Origin: an uncultured Eubacteriaceae bacterium | Lineage (GTDB): Bacteria > Bacillota > Clostridia > Eubacteriales > Eubacteriaceae | Direction of reading: 5' to 3' | Length of the DNA: 13,999 nt | NCBI GenBank assembly: GCA_947630385.1 | Contig: CANRHG010000032.1 | Span: 1 to 13,999, forward strand | Shown here: piece after piece, positions 12,001 through 13,999 of the stretch | Layout: each line of letters opens with the position of its first letter | Position numbering within the stretch: the stretch's first letter is position 1 | Position numbers and translations under genes: made by a program | Notes under the pieces: model-generated | What the model saw: only the letters and a program-made list of their open reading frames with translations | The model's database searches: none | What the model was told of the DNA's origin: nothing

Positions 12001-13873
12001 TAAAGAAGAAGTCACCCCTGGAGACGGACAGCAGGTCGGAGTTGGTCAATTGATCACCTATTCGATCACTTATACGAACAACGCTTCGACCAAGGGAGAC
12101 GTAACGATCGTCGATGCGATCGATGAAGGGCTTGACTTCGTCTACGCCGACTTCGGTGGAAAATACGAAGAAGGCGCAAGTCTTCCGAGTGGTCAAACGG
12201 TCGACTATCCTTACCACGGCGTCGTTACCTGGACGATCCCGAACGTAGCTCCTGGAGCGACCGGAAAAGTCACGCTCGTCGTAAGAGTAAACTCTGAGGC
12301 TTTCGGACGAATTAAAGTCGACAATCAGGCTTTCGTAAAAGACCCCGAAAACGACTGGCAGGCTACCGAAGAGCCGGATAACCCGTTAGATGAAAACCAT
12401 AAAGAAGAAATCACTCCGGGTAGTGGCGTCGGCGTAGCTATCGGTGAAACAATCACTTATCAGATCAGTTACGTCAATGACACAGATAAGGCTCAGGATA
12501 TTACGATCGCCGATCCGCTTGATGTAGGCTTAGACTTCGTCTCAGCTAGCGATAATGGCTCGTACGTTGAAGGCGCAAACCTTCCGGGCGGAGCTCCAAT
12601 TCCAGGTTATTCCTATCACGGTGTTGTAACCTGGACGCTTAAAGACGTTCCGGCTGGAGAAGGTGGCGTCGTTACGCTCACGGTTCGAGTAAACAGTAAT
12701 ATCGCCGATAAAGGTATGGTCTATAACCAGGCCGACATTCAAATCGGAAACGAGTGGAGCCAGACGGAAATCCCAGAAAATCCGTTTAATGAAGAACAAC
12801 ATAAGAGAGAACTAACGCCTGGAGACGGCTACGGCGTAGAAGTAGGGGAAACGATCACTTATGAGATCACTTACTTCAATTACGGAAGCGAAAGCGCGGA
12901 CGTAAACATCGTCGATCCGCTAGACGTAGGTTTAGACTTTATCTCAGCTTCAGACGGCGGCGTTTACGATCCGAATGGTATTCTAACCCAGGGTTCGGTC
13001 GACTACGACTACCATGGGACGGTCAACTGGACGATCCCAGACGTTGCTCCGAATACCGGAGGCAGCGTTACTTTAACGGTCGTTGTAAATGAAACGGCAA
13101 CAGAAGCTAACATTGTAAAAGATCAGGCCTTCGTTCAGGTCGGAGACGGTCCGTGGAACGCGACGGAGGAACCGGAAAATCCGTTAGGAAAACCGGACAT
13201 TCAGATTGAAAAGGAACAGGCAACTTTCACACCGGAAGGACAGCCTAGAGATCCGAGAACGAAAGACTATATCGAATTTATCCCGGGAGATAGCGTGACC
13301 TATTATATTACGGTCACCAACACCGGAGACGTTGTAGCCCACAATATCGTGATCACGGATAAAGTCCCACAAGGTCTTACTTTGATTTCTGAACGGACAA
13401 CCGGTGGAGTTACTCTAGAGGACGGAGTTCTCACCTGGCACTTCGATGAACTTGGTGTCGGTGAGTCTTACACGATCGAAGTTTCGTTCGGCTGCCAGCT
13501 GCCTGCGGTCGTGACTGAAAAGATATACTTCAGAAATACAGCTTACGTCGACTGGGATGAAAACCCGAACGAAAATCCGAAACCTTCAAACGAAGTCGTC
13601 ATCGGTGACCCACCGAACAGTCCTGGAGACTCGGATAATGGTAATCCTAACAACAATAGCGATAACGGTAATCCGACGAGCACGAGTACAACCGGCCCAA
13701 GAAGTTATAGCACGAGGACGGTAAATAACAATAAATCGACTTCACCGCAGACCGGGGTCGAAAACCCGATGATCCCGCTCTTTGCAGCGCTACTTGCTTC
13801 ATCGGTCGCGACACTTGTGATCGTAGGTGTTGTAAGATTTAAACGGAAAAAAGAAGAAAGTAATGATCAATAG
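1..13873 (+). CDS. Giant sortase-anchored VWA / Cna-B / DUF11 surface adhesin, 5' partial
   Basis: One uninterrupted frame runs from the left edge (first complete codon at 2) to the TAG at 13871-13873. The first ATG, at 17, cannot be the start: the codons before it supply the aspartate of a VWA metal site, and no signal peptide is present, so the N-terminus and export signal lie upstream. Domains in order are VWA, a large unassigned region, an enlarged Cna-B-like domain, one Cna-B, two FctA/Spy0128-like pilin domains, then seven Cna-B-like repeats mixed with eight DUF11-like domains, a linker and a sortase signal. The family is known for wall-anchored adhesins and pilus-tip proteins whose Cna-B and pilin domains form Lys-Asn/Asp isopeptide bonds. 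I infer a long rod carrying an N-terminal ligand-binding head. The ligand cannot be told from the sequence. Oddities are the size, an acidic insertion inside a pilin domain, about 14 cysteines, and GC content that rises toward the 3' end. Confidence 0.95.
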   Translation, partial: VIVFDMSGSMAQDTRYDIGPENQDDYLAVSEDERTMDKRIENSRINSTLNAINETIDNLMAQNPQNRVAVCGYGAGASVIMPLAHYKHKDDEENIPYLTVGGMETLYSPDDLDFEDGEWIWQVNRDACYTIEAHAKLNTYTGVLSESNAENQWIDHDWIVSNNIDTTTYENEDYPLAEEFKNKINKVKAYPGYESQTSEQYLSCSEKMGLDETKELKADEYVGYYTNTQGGIFLAYKQLADSNATTYSENLSTGALSTVARIPATMIMTDGGANFAFNEMENWTWNDDTTEKYLKEGYRNDEIHPRYYGQFDEEKYNENAEGLYYLNDDNSLWFDLKDYSHRLPNNIGDEWYKVYLPGITDNNKITSLHNIGVDGKKSGTLETAPHWNYAGIFYSNDTAHLGTSGTILQVLMTASYMKTVVNEHYKNGWEKNKATEDSKKDLLTYTVSVDSKHVPQWGRMRLYPTMDPKNYFLDTSKWSDANKEFEFTGEESLSNPKLSSQLPGYSVKNVLDGALNRWNLWKQWSNNEEIVNENIDKEGSISPYIDSNGDIKVKIAQLPSEGDSTYGETVTKEDIENNIIYNNGFYDIESGKIGETFNDILSLILGEIFVPISGDNDAGVGDSITYQDPIGKFMEVKNQSINVTPYHTNGEELGGETTYDMSMLLFGEMHGLVQTGVYDFDWNTNYKRINPDIDVNQSLPTGWYKGDPEDGFENIKYADPTKKEVDGGVYYDSKTGSTYPYGYDGINNAEDAWKDGWKLRLGYKDLTKFIPIIDIADGTPPDQFPEQVQNTKYTVYRFACTADDRNLLRRNPIFGDISDEIQENWKSQKVNGQYPDTNDFYAGIPGAYRLSDIRVWTEDTGDFLDSEGNISPESGYDSSLYLNVPAAAIPTQLATITMGPEGVLSYETNLGSDHLEGTGVKGREDYVSHEEYCYQSTPLRLFYSVGVMDEIINRDSNGNQTGINVAALPEDYITENTNDEGELSFYSNYYSGTTYTGYALEDTNPYRTIGDPTVSFSPSGDNRYYVFQKPLPLYAHAYWVNGNNLKAVDKTGGGIWPPEENYTGGNGSQHWEDVNGQNRDLDKGAWDGGEFMGVYNSETSFQTAKGKAEATGNGNITDDKGNIYKVVDNGIVFLEQDLLEHVASDGFGDSETKNFSFNSTDYFFLLVEYFLPYTNQVGKDSKGNELSGTYGGRSVQRVIARRGSAFGSGIESDSINNGDMLCWTLMSDNSINADYYSQTTTGDLSRGEPTYEKLFYTDTTQPSLKDYLQNTCNLSSTPVEGETGDSPLESAYKECKELQEKLAEKIAAFKEKYQDSALQKQNYNNEFQWAVAAKKGGIRVGNMYRNMRAKVGDLDGNFYIGNKTQTANNYYVPTISSNSGTGNNLKIANYLGNNGVLRINNSFLSVSKTIDIDVNDPNREELLKKRFEYQVYIQNVNKNNEVAGEESINYIDAVYLRYNHWGNEGKGRWQRQIDTIDVRTSNEGLLLDFDSSKSYIGKVGGQYVHLKQVKDGDDIKYCLYEDYDPTTGMPLEGKSTVNIDGQVYYGYVGGTENSSDGSSKYVKRLFQNTPDDLTLEESKATDAGRTVYMKTDSVPGNRTENNKYWSIYKTSNESNRSGSIDYWFKTIYLIPIEEVDQSTISSDSEGVSLESDSAWKFSSGDNYGKLPENPDDLEKGRGFTIAHLDQDPDDLETSDVTITTEFSLETKFLTRRIYFGYKTNETPDGNGQYQPGEKLLKSDMFDPELEPKNTAQFTLGNEEGLLFPGLASGSDYRITEKGSVKDGYSLEKVTHQQERSQSTYQPSEKDGSAEETSETGVNSATFGTVGSDNEPFYSVAGDTATVKEEGAWYVNQYNPGTLKVKKVLTDATEADENLEFKFTLTLKSPEKPENLKVDGPFDYVIESEDGSESRDTFNGSNKKEDESWEFTLKKDQTITVSGLPIGTSYTVIETTPGYETEITPKEVVKAETVKTAEGTVTAQTIDPTEIVFNNTKHPDPAKVTLNLNKSITSDDGKFPEEGKDFTFIVTPSQDNPSVDPIKEIDLVELKNKDNKINEAKFDGLGNLEVTKHFEKTDITDRKTLNLFSELPFNTNGTYVYTIKEKVPETGDPGFTYDTREYTVSIRVFDTDDKGNYLGKKQAEIKISSKDEDGHSVKDPENENDSYEVNLEFTNKYKEGTVSVPLQTKKILKNQNNDDVSVNEGDFSFTLERTGYTPLSSEEKVESETGQELPQYGPESSIDDPSVSEPEDSAPQTPEQVVPEDSKEEPPAQDADDSEDLESGDLGDEAIPEQSENPDDEVQNTEETDEDLSVVTLRTKLNIGGIPLTIQERLNRTIDPLGFKTSLLEGTESEDLPPYATPEEGVATDEDSATVDDPTVGENDEGKTEEEVIDEADTDPPEGSTAGDPEPKPQEPAGDEEDTGTGQLPPETDVEAPDDGEVGPNTPIGPADDGTPKDDVVGSEDPDSPSSIEEGKNIEKVPMPEGTESNVKTVKNNAGGTVSFGSVTFQEAGIYTYEIREKADELPKQIEPDESVYTITVVVIKEGDQLKVDSVTYTKDKGNPSKDIPVFTNTTKTGSLSLKKLVSGNMGDTTKIFHFKVSIKPELTGRYGNMDFIDGLAKVELMHGQTALADNLPIGTSYTITEDEFNKDEYRTSFEVNGTLGSDEKATGEILDQDQKDEVVFTNSKDLYGSLQVSKIAIGYDDYPESESQFEFKVTLEGQDSFNNTYEFEDREKITFKNGVATFTLKNGESITFDNLPANVEYTVEETDPQGATRTTAIGDTGKITANGLAQAVFTNSKDENKFGLTVSKIVQGSAGDLNKPFNFTVTLKDTQDSSKTADVDGTYGEMEFKDGVATFTLKSGETKKAWGLPEGLYYEVIEDPEGYISKSVGEKGQITAEGNASCTYSNFLEKDFGGLIVEKHVTGSEGERDREFNFTVTLSDSTINGQYGEMTFENGKAQFGLKDGDYAIAENLPAGTTYTVTEEEANGYTTTYDSKTVDGEPTRTKGNETTGSIKAGETAEEDFYNNKGQTSPHVVIQLQHKDATNHFNQDKLQKLSKSKDNNRVDYEILVENTGEVEATGIKLYNVIPPFLDFVDNDSSIGNGGISLEPLDSEEADAPDLDIESGTIIGSSEFDLDPGERATVYFAATVNENAKPETYWLDHAYLTYDGLPGNKNFVEGYKDTCPSFCPSYKEGVSTAKPATFNVADAEKASEAGYYCELEHFLNKNYEGTKANPDEAFHSDDGKGIGDLKEPKSFKISNDVAEYITDDKPKEEFGNLTVSKIVTGQVDISEGFNFTVTLSDTSVNGTYGDMKFENGVASFTLKHGESKTATDLPAGITYTVVEASVDGYTTNATDDTGTIPSGGTAEAEFVNSKPNDDLKKIETSPGDGEGVKVGDTITYEISYTNNSSETVTAEIIDPLDQGVDFVSATEPYELFENQKLPEGVPSPYNYNYNGYVKWTISDVKPGVTVKVTLTVRVNNTALVKDEVLNQAFVKGPGNVWLATEEPQNPLNEGDLTVLKTVTGGAGETDRQFNFTVTVTGPDGQPLSGPYGDMTFVDGVATFTLGNRQTVTAEGLPAGSHYEVVENDANQYGYETSSTNESGVIESHGAVAEVEFVNDKPGNEPHKTEDTPGEGETVGIGQLITYTITYTNNSDSTADVKIEDPIDNGLDFVEASDSGTYVEGATLSDGLTTNYSYHGVVSWTIPNVPAGESGTVTLTVRVNENAKVNDEVLNQAFVRDPENDWKFTEEPENPLGGPHKFETDPGDGQMVQVGDTITYEITYQNISDEVQDITIVDPLDKGVSYLSSSDGGQYLENSALDDYKLSTDYESNGYVKWVISGVEPGATGSVTLTVTVNEEAMLEMIVKDQAFVQVGDGDFEPTEEPKNPLEDTKLTVSKTVTGSGDKTKNFTFTVTLDDPSINGTYGDMFFENGVATFTLSNGQSKSATGLPENTHYTVTEAEANQDGYTTNVTGDSGILTSGNYAQASFINDKPEEEPHKEEVTPGDGQQVGVGQLITYSITYTNNASTKGDVTIVDAIDEGLDFVYADFGGKYEEGASLPSGQTVDYPYHGVVTWTIPNVAPGATGKVTLVVRVNSEAFGRIKVDNQAFVKDPENDWQATEEPDNPLDENHKEEITPGSGVGVAIGETITYQISYVNDTDKAQDITIADPLDVGLDFVSASDNGSYVEGANLPGGAPIPGYSYHGVVTWTLKDVPAGEGGVVTLTVRVNSNIADKGMVYNQADIQIGNEWSQTEIPENPFNEEQHKRELTPGDGYGVEVGETITYEITYFNYGSESADVNIVDPLDVGLDFISASDGGVYDPNGILTQGSVDYDYHGTVNWTIPDVAPNTGGSVTLTVVVNETATEANIVKDQAFVQVGDGPWNATEEPENPLGKPDIQIEKEQATFTPEGQPRDPRTKDYIEFIPGDSVTYYITVTNTGDVVAHNIVITDKVPQGLTLISERTTGGVTLEDGVLTWHFDELGVGESYTIEVSFGCQLPAVVTEKIYFRNTAYVDWDENPNENPKPSNEVVIGDPPNSPGDSDNGNPNNNSDNGNPTSTSTTGPRSYSTRTVNNNKSTSPQTGVENPMIPLFAALLASSVATLVIVGVVRFKRKKEESNDQ
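2..1435 (+). other. VWA domain with complete MIDAS motif, N-terminally cut
   Basis: The in-frame residues V-I-V-F-D-M-S-G-S-M at 2-31 are a beta-strand followed by the DxSxS MIDAS motif. The MIDAS threonine is probably T221 in 'YYTNTQGGIFLAYKQL', which resembles the usual 'GTNTxxGLxLA'. The MIDAS aspartate is D265 in 'ATMIMTDGGAN'. A late strand and helix are seen at residues 436-467 ('LLTYTVSVDS', 'MDPKNYF'), matching the usual 'YTIGVG...DPxNYF' ending. VWA domains of this type bind protein ligands through a divalent metal. The spacing is unusual: about 217 residues separate the first motif from the threonine, and about 170 separate the aspartate from the last strand, so two large surface insertions are inferred. 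All three metal-site motifs are present, so binding should be functional. Confidence 0.85.
1454..4171 (+). other. Large unassigned extracellular region (about 900 residues)
   Basis: Residues about 480-1385 lie between the VWA head and the first Cna-B-like module. The sequence is rich in Tyr, Trp, Phe, Asn, Asp and Gly and looks mostly beta. Recognisable stretches are 'GDSITYQDPIGKFMEV' (about 616-631) and the strands 'YSVGVMDEIINR' and 'YYVFQKPLPLYAHAYW'. As I recall them, similar stretches occur in other VWA/Cna-B proteins of Firmicutes, but I cannot name a domain. A helical, Lys/Glu/Gln-rich stretch follows at about 1285-1325 ('ECKELQEKLAEKIAAFKEKY'), a possible short coiled coil or spacer. 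It could be part of the ligand-binding head or a structural platform. Confidence 0.5.
4202..5566 (+). other. Enlarged Cna-B-like domain with long internal insertion
   Basis: The domain opens with 'FLSVSKTI' (K1403) and a strand ending 'FEYQVYIQNV'. It closes with 'AQFTLGNEEGLLFPGL', 'SDYRITEKG' (E1771) and 'WYVNQYNPG' (N1846). These are the Lys, Glu and Asn positions used for the isopeptide bond in Cna-B domains. A Cna-B domain is normally 70-120 residues, while here the Lys and Glu are about 370 apart, so about 300 residues are inserted between strands. The insertion includes 'DAVYLRYNHWGNEGKGRW' and looks folded rather than disordered. Two separate domains is the alternative reading. Confidence 0.5.
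5567..5980 (+). other. Cna-B-type domain before the pilin-like domains
   Basis: Residues 1851-1988. It shows the Cna-B pattern: 'GTLKVKKVL' (K1857), 'FKFTLTL', 'WEFTLKKDQTITVSGLPIG', 'SYTVIETTPGYE' (E1944) and 'IVFNNTK' (N1985). All three residues expected for an intramolecular Lys-Asn isopeptide bond are present. It follows the previous domain with no linker. Confidence 0.7.
5990..6520 (+). other. Pilin isopeptide-linkage domain 1 (FctA/Spy0128-like)
   Basis: Residues 1992-2168. The opening strand 'AKVTLNLNKSI' (K2000), the 'FTFIVTP' strand, 'GTYVYTIKEKVPETGDPGFT' (E2095), 'YDTREYTVSIRVFD' and the closing 'LEFTNKYK' (N2165) follow the pattern of the streptococcal FctA/Spy0128 major pilin domain. 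That family forms a Lys-Asn isopeptide bond assisted by Glu. Here it is a stalk module inside a larger protein rather than a separate pilin. Confidence 0.75.
6521..7717 (+). other. Pilin isopeptide-linkage domain 2, split by an acidic insertion
   Basis: The first half is residues 2169-2206: 'GTVSVPLQTKKIL' (K2179) and 'GDFSFTLERT'. The second half is about 2473-2567: 'GGTVSFGSVTFQEAGIYTYE', E2511 in 'YEIREKADE', 'SVYTITVVVIKEGDQ' and 'PVFTNTTK' (N2563). Joined, the halves make one ordinary FctA-like domain. Its Lys, Glu and Asn are conserved, so the fold is probably intact despite about 265 inserted residues. Confidence 0.7.
6635..7432 (+). other. Asp/Glu/Pro-rich low-complexity insertion
   Basis: Residues about 2207-2472 are dominated by Asp, Glu, Pro, Ser, Thr and Gly, with almost no aromatics, and are probably disordered. 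One island at about 2302-2335 ('LSVVTLRTKLNIGGIPL', then 'TIQERLNR') is ordinary hydrophobic-polar sequence and may be a strand or helix of the host domain, or a docking motif. Composition differs from the flanks: 7201-7260 has 34 G+C in 60 bases. The segment is strongly acidic and could bind cations or act as a spacer, which is inference. Confidence 0.8.
7718..9088 (+). repeat. Cna-B-like repeats R1-R4 in tandem
   Basis: Four domains of about 110-117 residues start at residues 2568, 2683, 2798 and 2908. Each follows: 'LxVxK' strand, 'FxFxVTL', 'G.YG.M.F.DG.A.F.L..G', 'LPxGxxYTVxE', closing 'F/YxN'. The Lys/Glu/Asn triads are K2574/E2636/N2677, K2689/E2760/N2790, K2803/E2873/N2901 and K2914/E2977/N3020, so all four can be expected to form isopeptide bonds. 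R2 is the most divergent in the middle and R4 carries about 10 extra residues near its end. Together they form the proximal part of the repetitive stalk. Confidence 0.8.
9089..9826 (+). other. DUF11-like domain D0, enlarged and cysteine-containing
   Basis: Residues 3025-3270. The core resembles DUF11: 'VDYEILVENTGEVEATGIKL', 'YNVIPPFLDFV', 'DLDPGERATVYFAATV'. It then departs from the other D modules with an extra segment of about 100 residues containing C3179, C3183 ('TCPSFCP') and C3213 ('YYCELEH'). It lacks the 'TEEPxNPL' ending seen in D1-D6. The cysteines could form a disulfide or bind a metal. It sits between R4 and R5 and is the first DUF11-like module in the stalk. Confidence 0.55.
9827..10138 (+). 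repeat. Cna-B-like repeat R5
   Basis: Residues 3271-3374, a compact copy of 104 residues: 'GNLTVSKIVTG' (K3277), 'GFNFTVTLSD', 'NGTYGDMKFENGVASFTLKH', 'LPAGITYTVVEAS' (E3339), 'AEFVNSKP' (N3368). The middle is very close to R7, which suggests these two share a recent ancestor. Confidence 0.8.
10139..10546 (+). repeat. DUF11-like repeat D1
   Basis: Residues 3375-3510. The pattern shared with D2-D6 is an opening Lys and 'TxPGDG', then 'VGDTITYEISYTNNS', 'DPLDQGVDFVSA', 'GYVKWTISDVKPG', 'VTLTVRVNN', 'VLNQAFVK' and the ending 'ATEEPQNPL'. DUF11 domains are immunoglobulin-like stalk modules of bacterial surface proteins. Confidence 0.8.
10547..10876 (+). repeat. Cna-B-like repeat R6
   Basis: Residues 3511-3620: 'DLTVLKTVTGGAGETDRQFN' (K3516), 'GPYGDMTFVDGVATFTL', 'LPAGSHYEVVEND' (E3582), 'EFVNDKPG' (N3614). 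The isopeptide triad is complete. It follows the NPL ending of D1 without a linker and leads straight into D2 through 'DKPGNEPHK'. Confidence 0.8.
10877..11680 (+). repeat. DUF11-like repeats D2 and D3
   Basis: Two domains of about 134 residues start at 3621 ('PHKTEDTPGEG') and 3754 ('PHKFETDPGDG'). D2 has the 'GIGQLITYTITYTNNS' variant, which it shares with D4. D3 has the 'VGDTITYEITY' variant, which it shares with D1 and, nearly, D6. Both end in 'TEEPxNPL'. The last part of D3 at 11600-11635 matches D6 at 13115-13150 in 34 of 36 bases by eye, showing a recent common origin or gene conversion. Confidence 0.8.
11681..11995 (+). repeat. Cna-B-like repeat R7
   Basis: Residues 3889-3993: 'KLTVSKTVTGSGDKTKNFTF' (K3894), 'NGTYGDMFFENGVATFTLSN', 'THYTVTEAEA' (E3956), 'ASFINDKP' (N3987). 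This is the last Cna-B-like copy. The stalk is DUF11-only from here to the wall anchor. Confidence 0.8.
11996..13192 (+). repeat. DUF11-like repeats D4, D5 and D6 in tandem
   Basis: Three domains start at residues 3994, 4128 and 4262, each opening with 'HK' and 'TPGDG' or 'TPGSG'. They carry 'ITYxIxYxN', 'DPLDVGLDFVSASDNG' (or close variants), 'YHGVVTWTI', 'VTLTVRVN' and the endings 'TEEPDNPL', 'TEIPENPF' and 'TEEPENPL'. D4 is closest to D2 and D6 to D3, with D5 as an extra copy. These are the most GC-rich copies: 12181-12240 has 34 G+C in 60 bases. Confidence 0.8.
13193..13615 (+). other. Wall-proximal DUF11 domain D7, classical type
   Basis: Residues 4393-4533. It is closer to the general DUF11 consensus than D1-D6: 'PDIQIEKEQ', 'PGDSVTYYITVTNTGDVVAH', 'NIVITDKVPQGLTLIS', 'LTWHFDELGVGESYTIEV', 'FRNTAYV'. 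It lacks the HK opening and the TEEPxNPL ending, and has one cysteine ('FGCQLP'). It therefore probably comes from a different lineage than the amplified D1-D6 set. Confidence 0.8.
13616..13741 (+). other. Low-complexity wall-spanning linker
   Basis: Residues 4534-4575 are Asn, Gly, Ser, Thr, Pro and Asp, with 'SDNGNP' occurring twice followed by a Ser/Thr run. Linkers of this kind thread through peptidoglycan just before the sortase signal. Confidence 0.75.
13742..13870 (+). other. C-terminal sortase signal: SPQTG, membrane segment, basic tail
   Basis: S4576-P-Q-T-G4580 is followed by a hydrophobic segment at about 4585-4606 ('MIPLFAALLASSVATLVIVG', then VV), the basic cluster 'RFKRKK', and a short polar tail ending at Q4618. 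This is the three-part cell wall sorting signal. Cleavage would be expected between Thr and Gly. The first position is Ser instead of the Leu of LPXTG. S/N/P-PxTG signals are known for Clostridioides difficile sortase B, so a clostridial-type sortase is a plausible partner. None is encoded in the window. Confidence 0.9.
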
Positions 13874-13897
13874 AAACTGACAATATTCTTTAGATTC

Positions 13898-13935
13898 AAA
13901 AAGCGCAGAAAATCGTTTGATTTTCTGCGCTTTTT
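13898..13935 (+). terminator. Perfect 17-bp intrinsic terminator
   Basis: The left arm at 13898-13914 and right arm at 13919-13935 are exact inverted repeats around the 4-base loop GTTT. The core is GCGCAGAAAATC, flanked by A5 and T5. It begins 24 bases after the stop codon, so it should end the adhesin transcript. The A tract on the left means it could also terminate transcription from the opposite strand. Confidence 0.92.
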
Positions 13936-13938
13936 CTT

Positions 13939-13999
13939 GTGTGCCGGGCATGGCACTGATCTTGCTGGTGAAAGTCCAGTCACGGGAATCTGTCTAAAG
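13939..13999 (+). mobile_element. 5' end of a group IIC-like intron, cut by the window edge
   Basis: GTGTG at 13939-13943 fits the group II 5' splice consensus GUGYG. It is followed by a hairpin, GTGCC / GGCAC (13941-13945 and 13952-13956), with GGCAT in its loop. A second hairpin, CTGG-TGAAAGT-CCAG, lies at 13965-13979. From memory, the Oceanobacillus iheyensis group IIC intron starts GUGUGCCCGGCAUGG and has GGG-UGAGAGU-CCC at the matching place, so the loop is nearly the same while the stem bases differ on both sides. Its position just after a terminator hairpin, in the same orientation, is the known habit of class C introns. The catalytic core and any reverse transcriptase lie outside the window. 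Only 61 bases are visible. Confidence 0.75.

Noticed and set aside
9089..13615. Repeated short DNA motifs considered as a CRISPR array or tandem satellite
   Set aside because: The repeats are diverged protein modules of about 105-135 codons that stay in frame, with no short constant repeat and unique spacer pattern.
13874..13897. A promoter or small gene between the stop codon and the terminator
   Set aside because: Only 24 bases lie here, with no -35/-10 pair, ribosome binding site or start codon that could be supported.

Overview
This window is almost entirely one reading frame. It encodes a giant cell-wall-anchored surface protein on the + strand that is already open at the left edge and stops at 13871-13873. 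At least 4,623 residues are visible (roughly 500 kDa), and the true N-terminus lies upstream. Residue numbers in this report count the in-frame Met at 17-19 as residue 1. That Met is not the real start: the five codons before it read V-I-V-F-D, and together with M-S-G-S they form the DxSxS metal-binding motif of a von Willebrand A (VWA) domain.

The organism is most likely a low-GC Gram-positive bacterium (Firmicutes, Clostridia-like). Four things point there: AT-rich coding sequence, a C-terminal sortase signal (SPQTG, hydrophobic segment, basic tail), stacks of Cna-B, pilin-type and DUF11 domains, and a group IIC-like intron after the terminator. No genus can be named.

Layout, N to C: an elaborated VWA domain (2-1435); about 900 residues of aromatic-rich sequence I cannot assign, followed near 3870-4010 by a short helical stretch (1454-4171); an enlarged Cna-B-like domain with a long insertion (4202-5566); one ordinary Cna-B domain (5567-5980); two pilin isopeptide-linkage (FctA/Spy0128-like) domains (5990-6520 and 6521-7717), the second interrupted by about 265 Asp/Glu/Pro-rich residues; four tandem Cna-B-like repeats R1-R4 (7718-9088); a cysteine-containing DUF11-like domain D0; then a mosaic of Cna-B-like (R) and DUF11-like (D) modules in the order R5-D1-R6-D2-D3-R7-D4-D5-D6-D7 (9827-13615); a Ser/Thr/Asn linker; and the sorting signal (13742-13870).

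The likely job is adhesion. A metal-dependent VWA head and an unassigned region would be held far from the wall by a long stalk stiffened by intramolecular isopeptide bonds. The stop codon is followed by a perfect 17-bp hairpin terminator. Three bases past its T tract, a sequence starts that looks like the 5' end of a group IIC intron, the intron class known for inserting behind terminators. No complete second gene, tRNA, rRNA or CRISPR array is visible.
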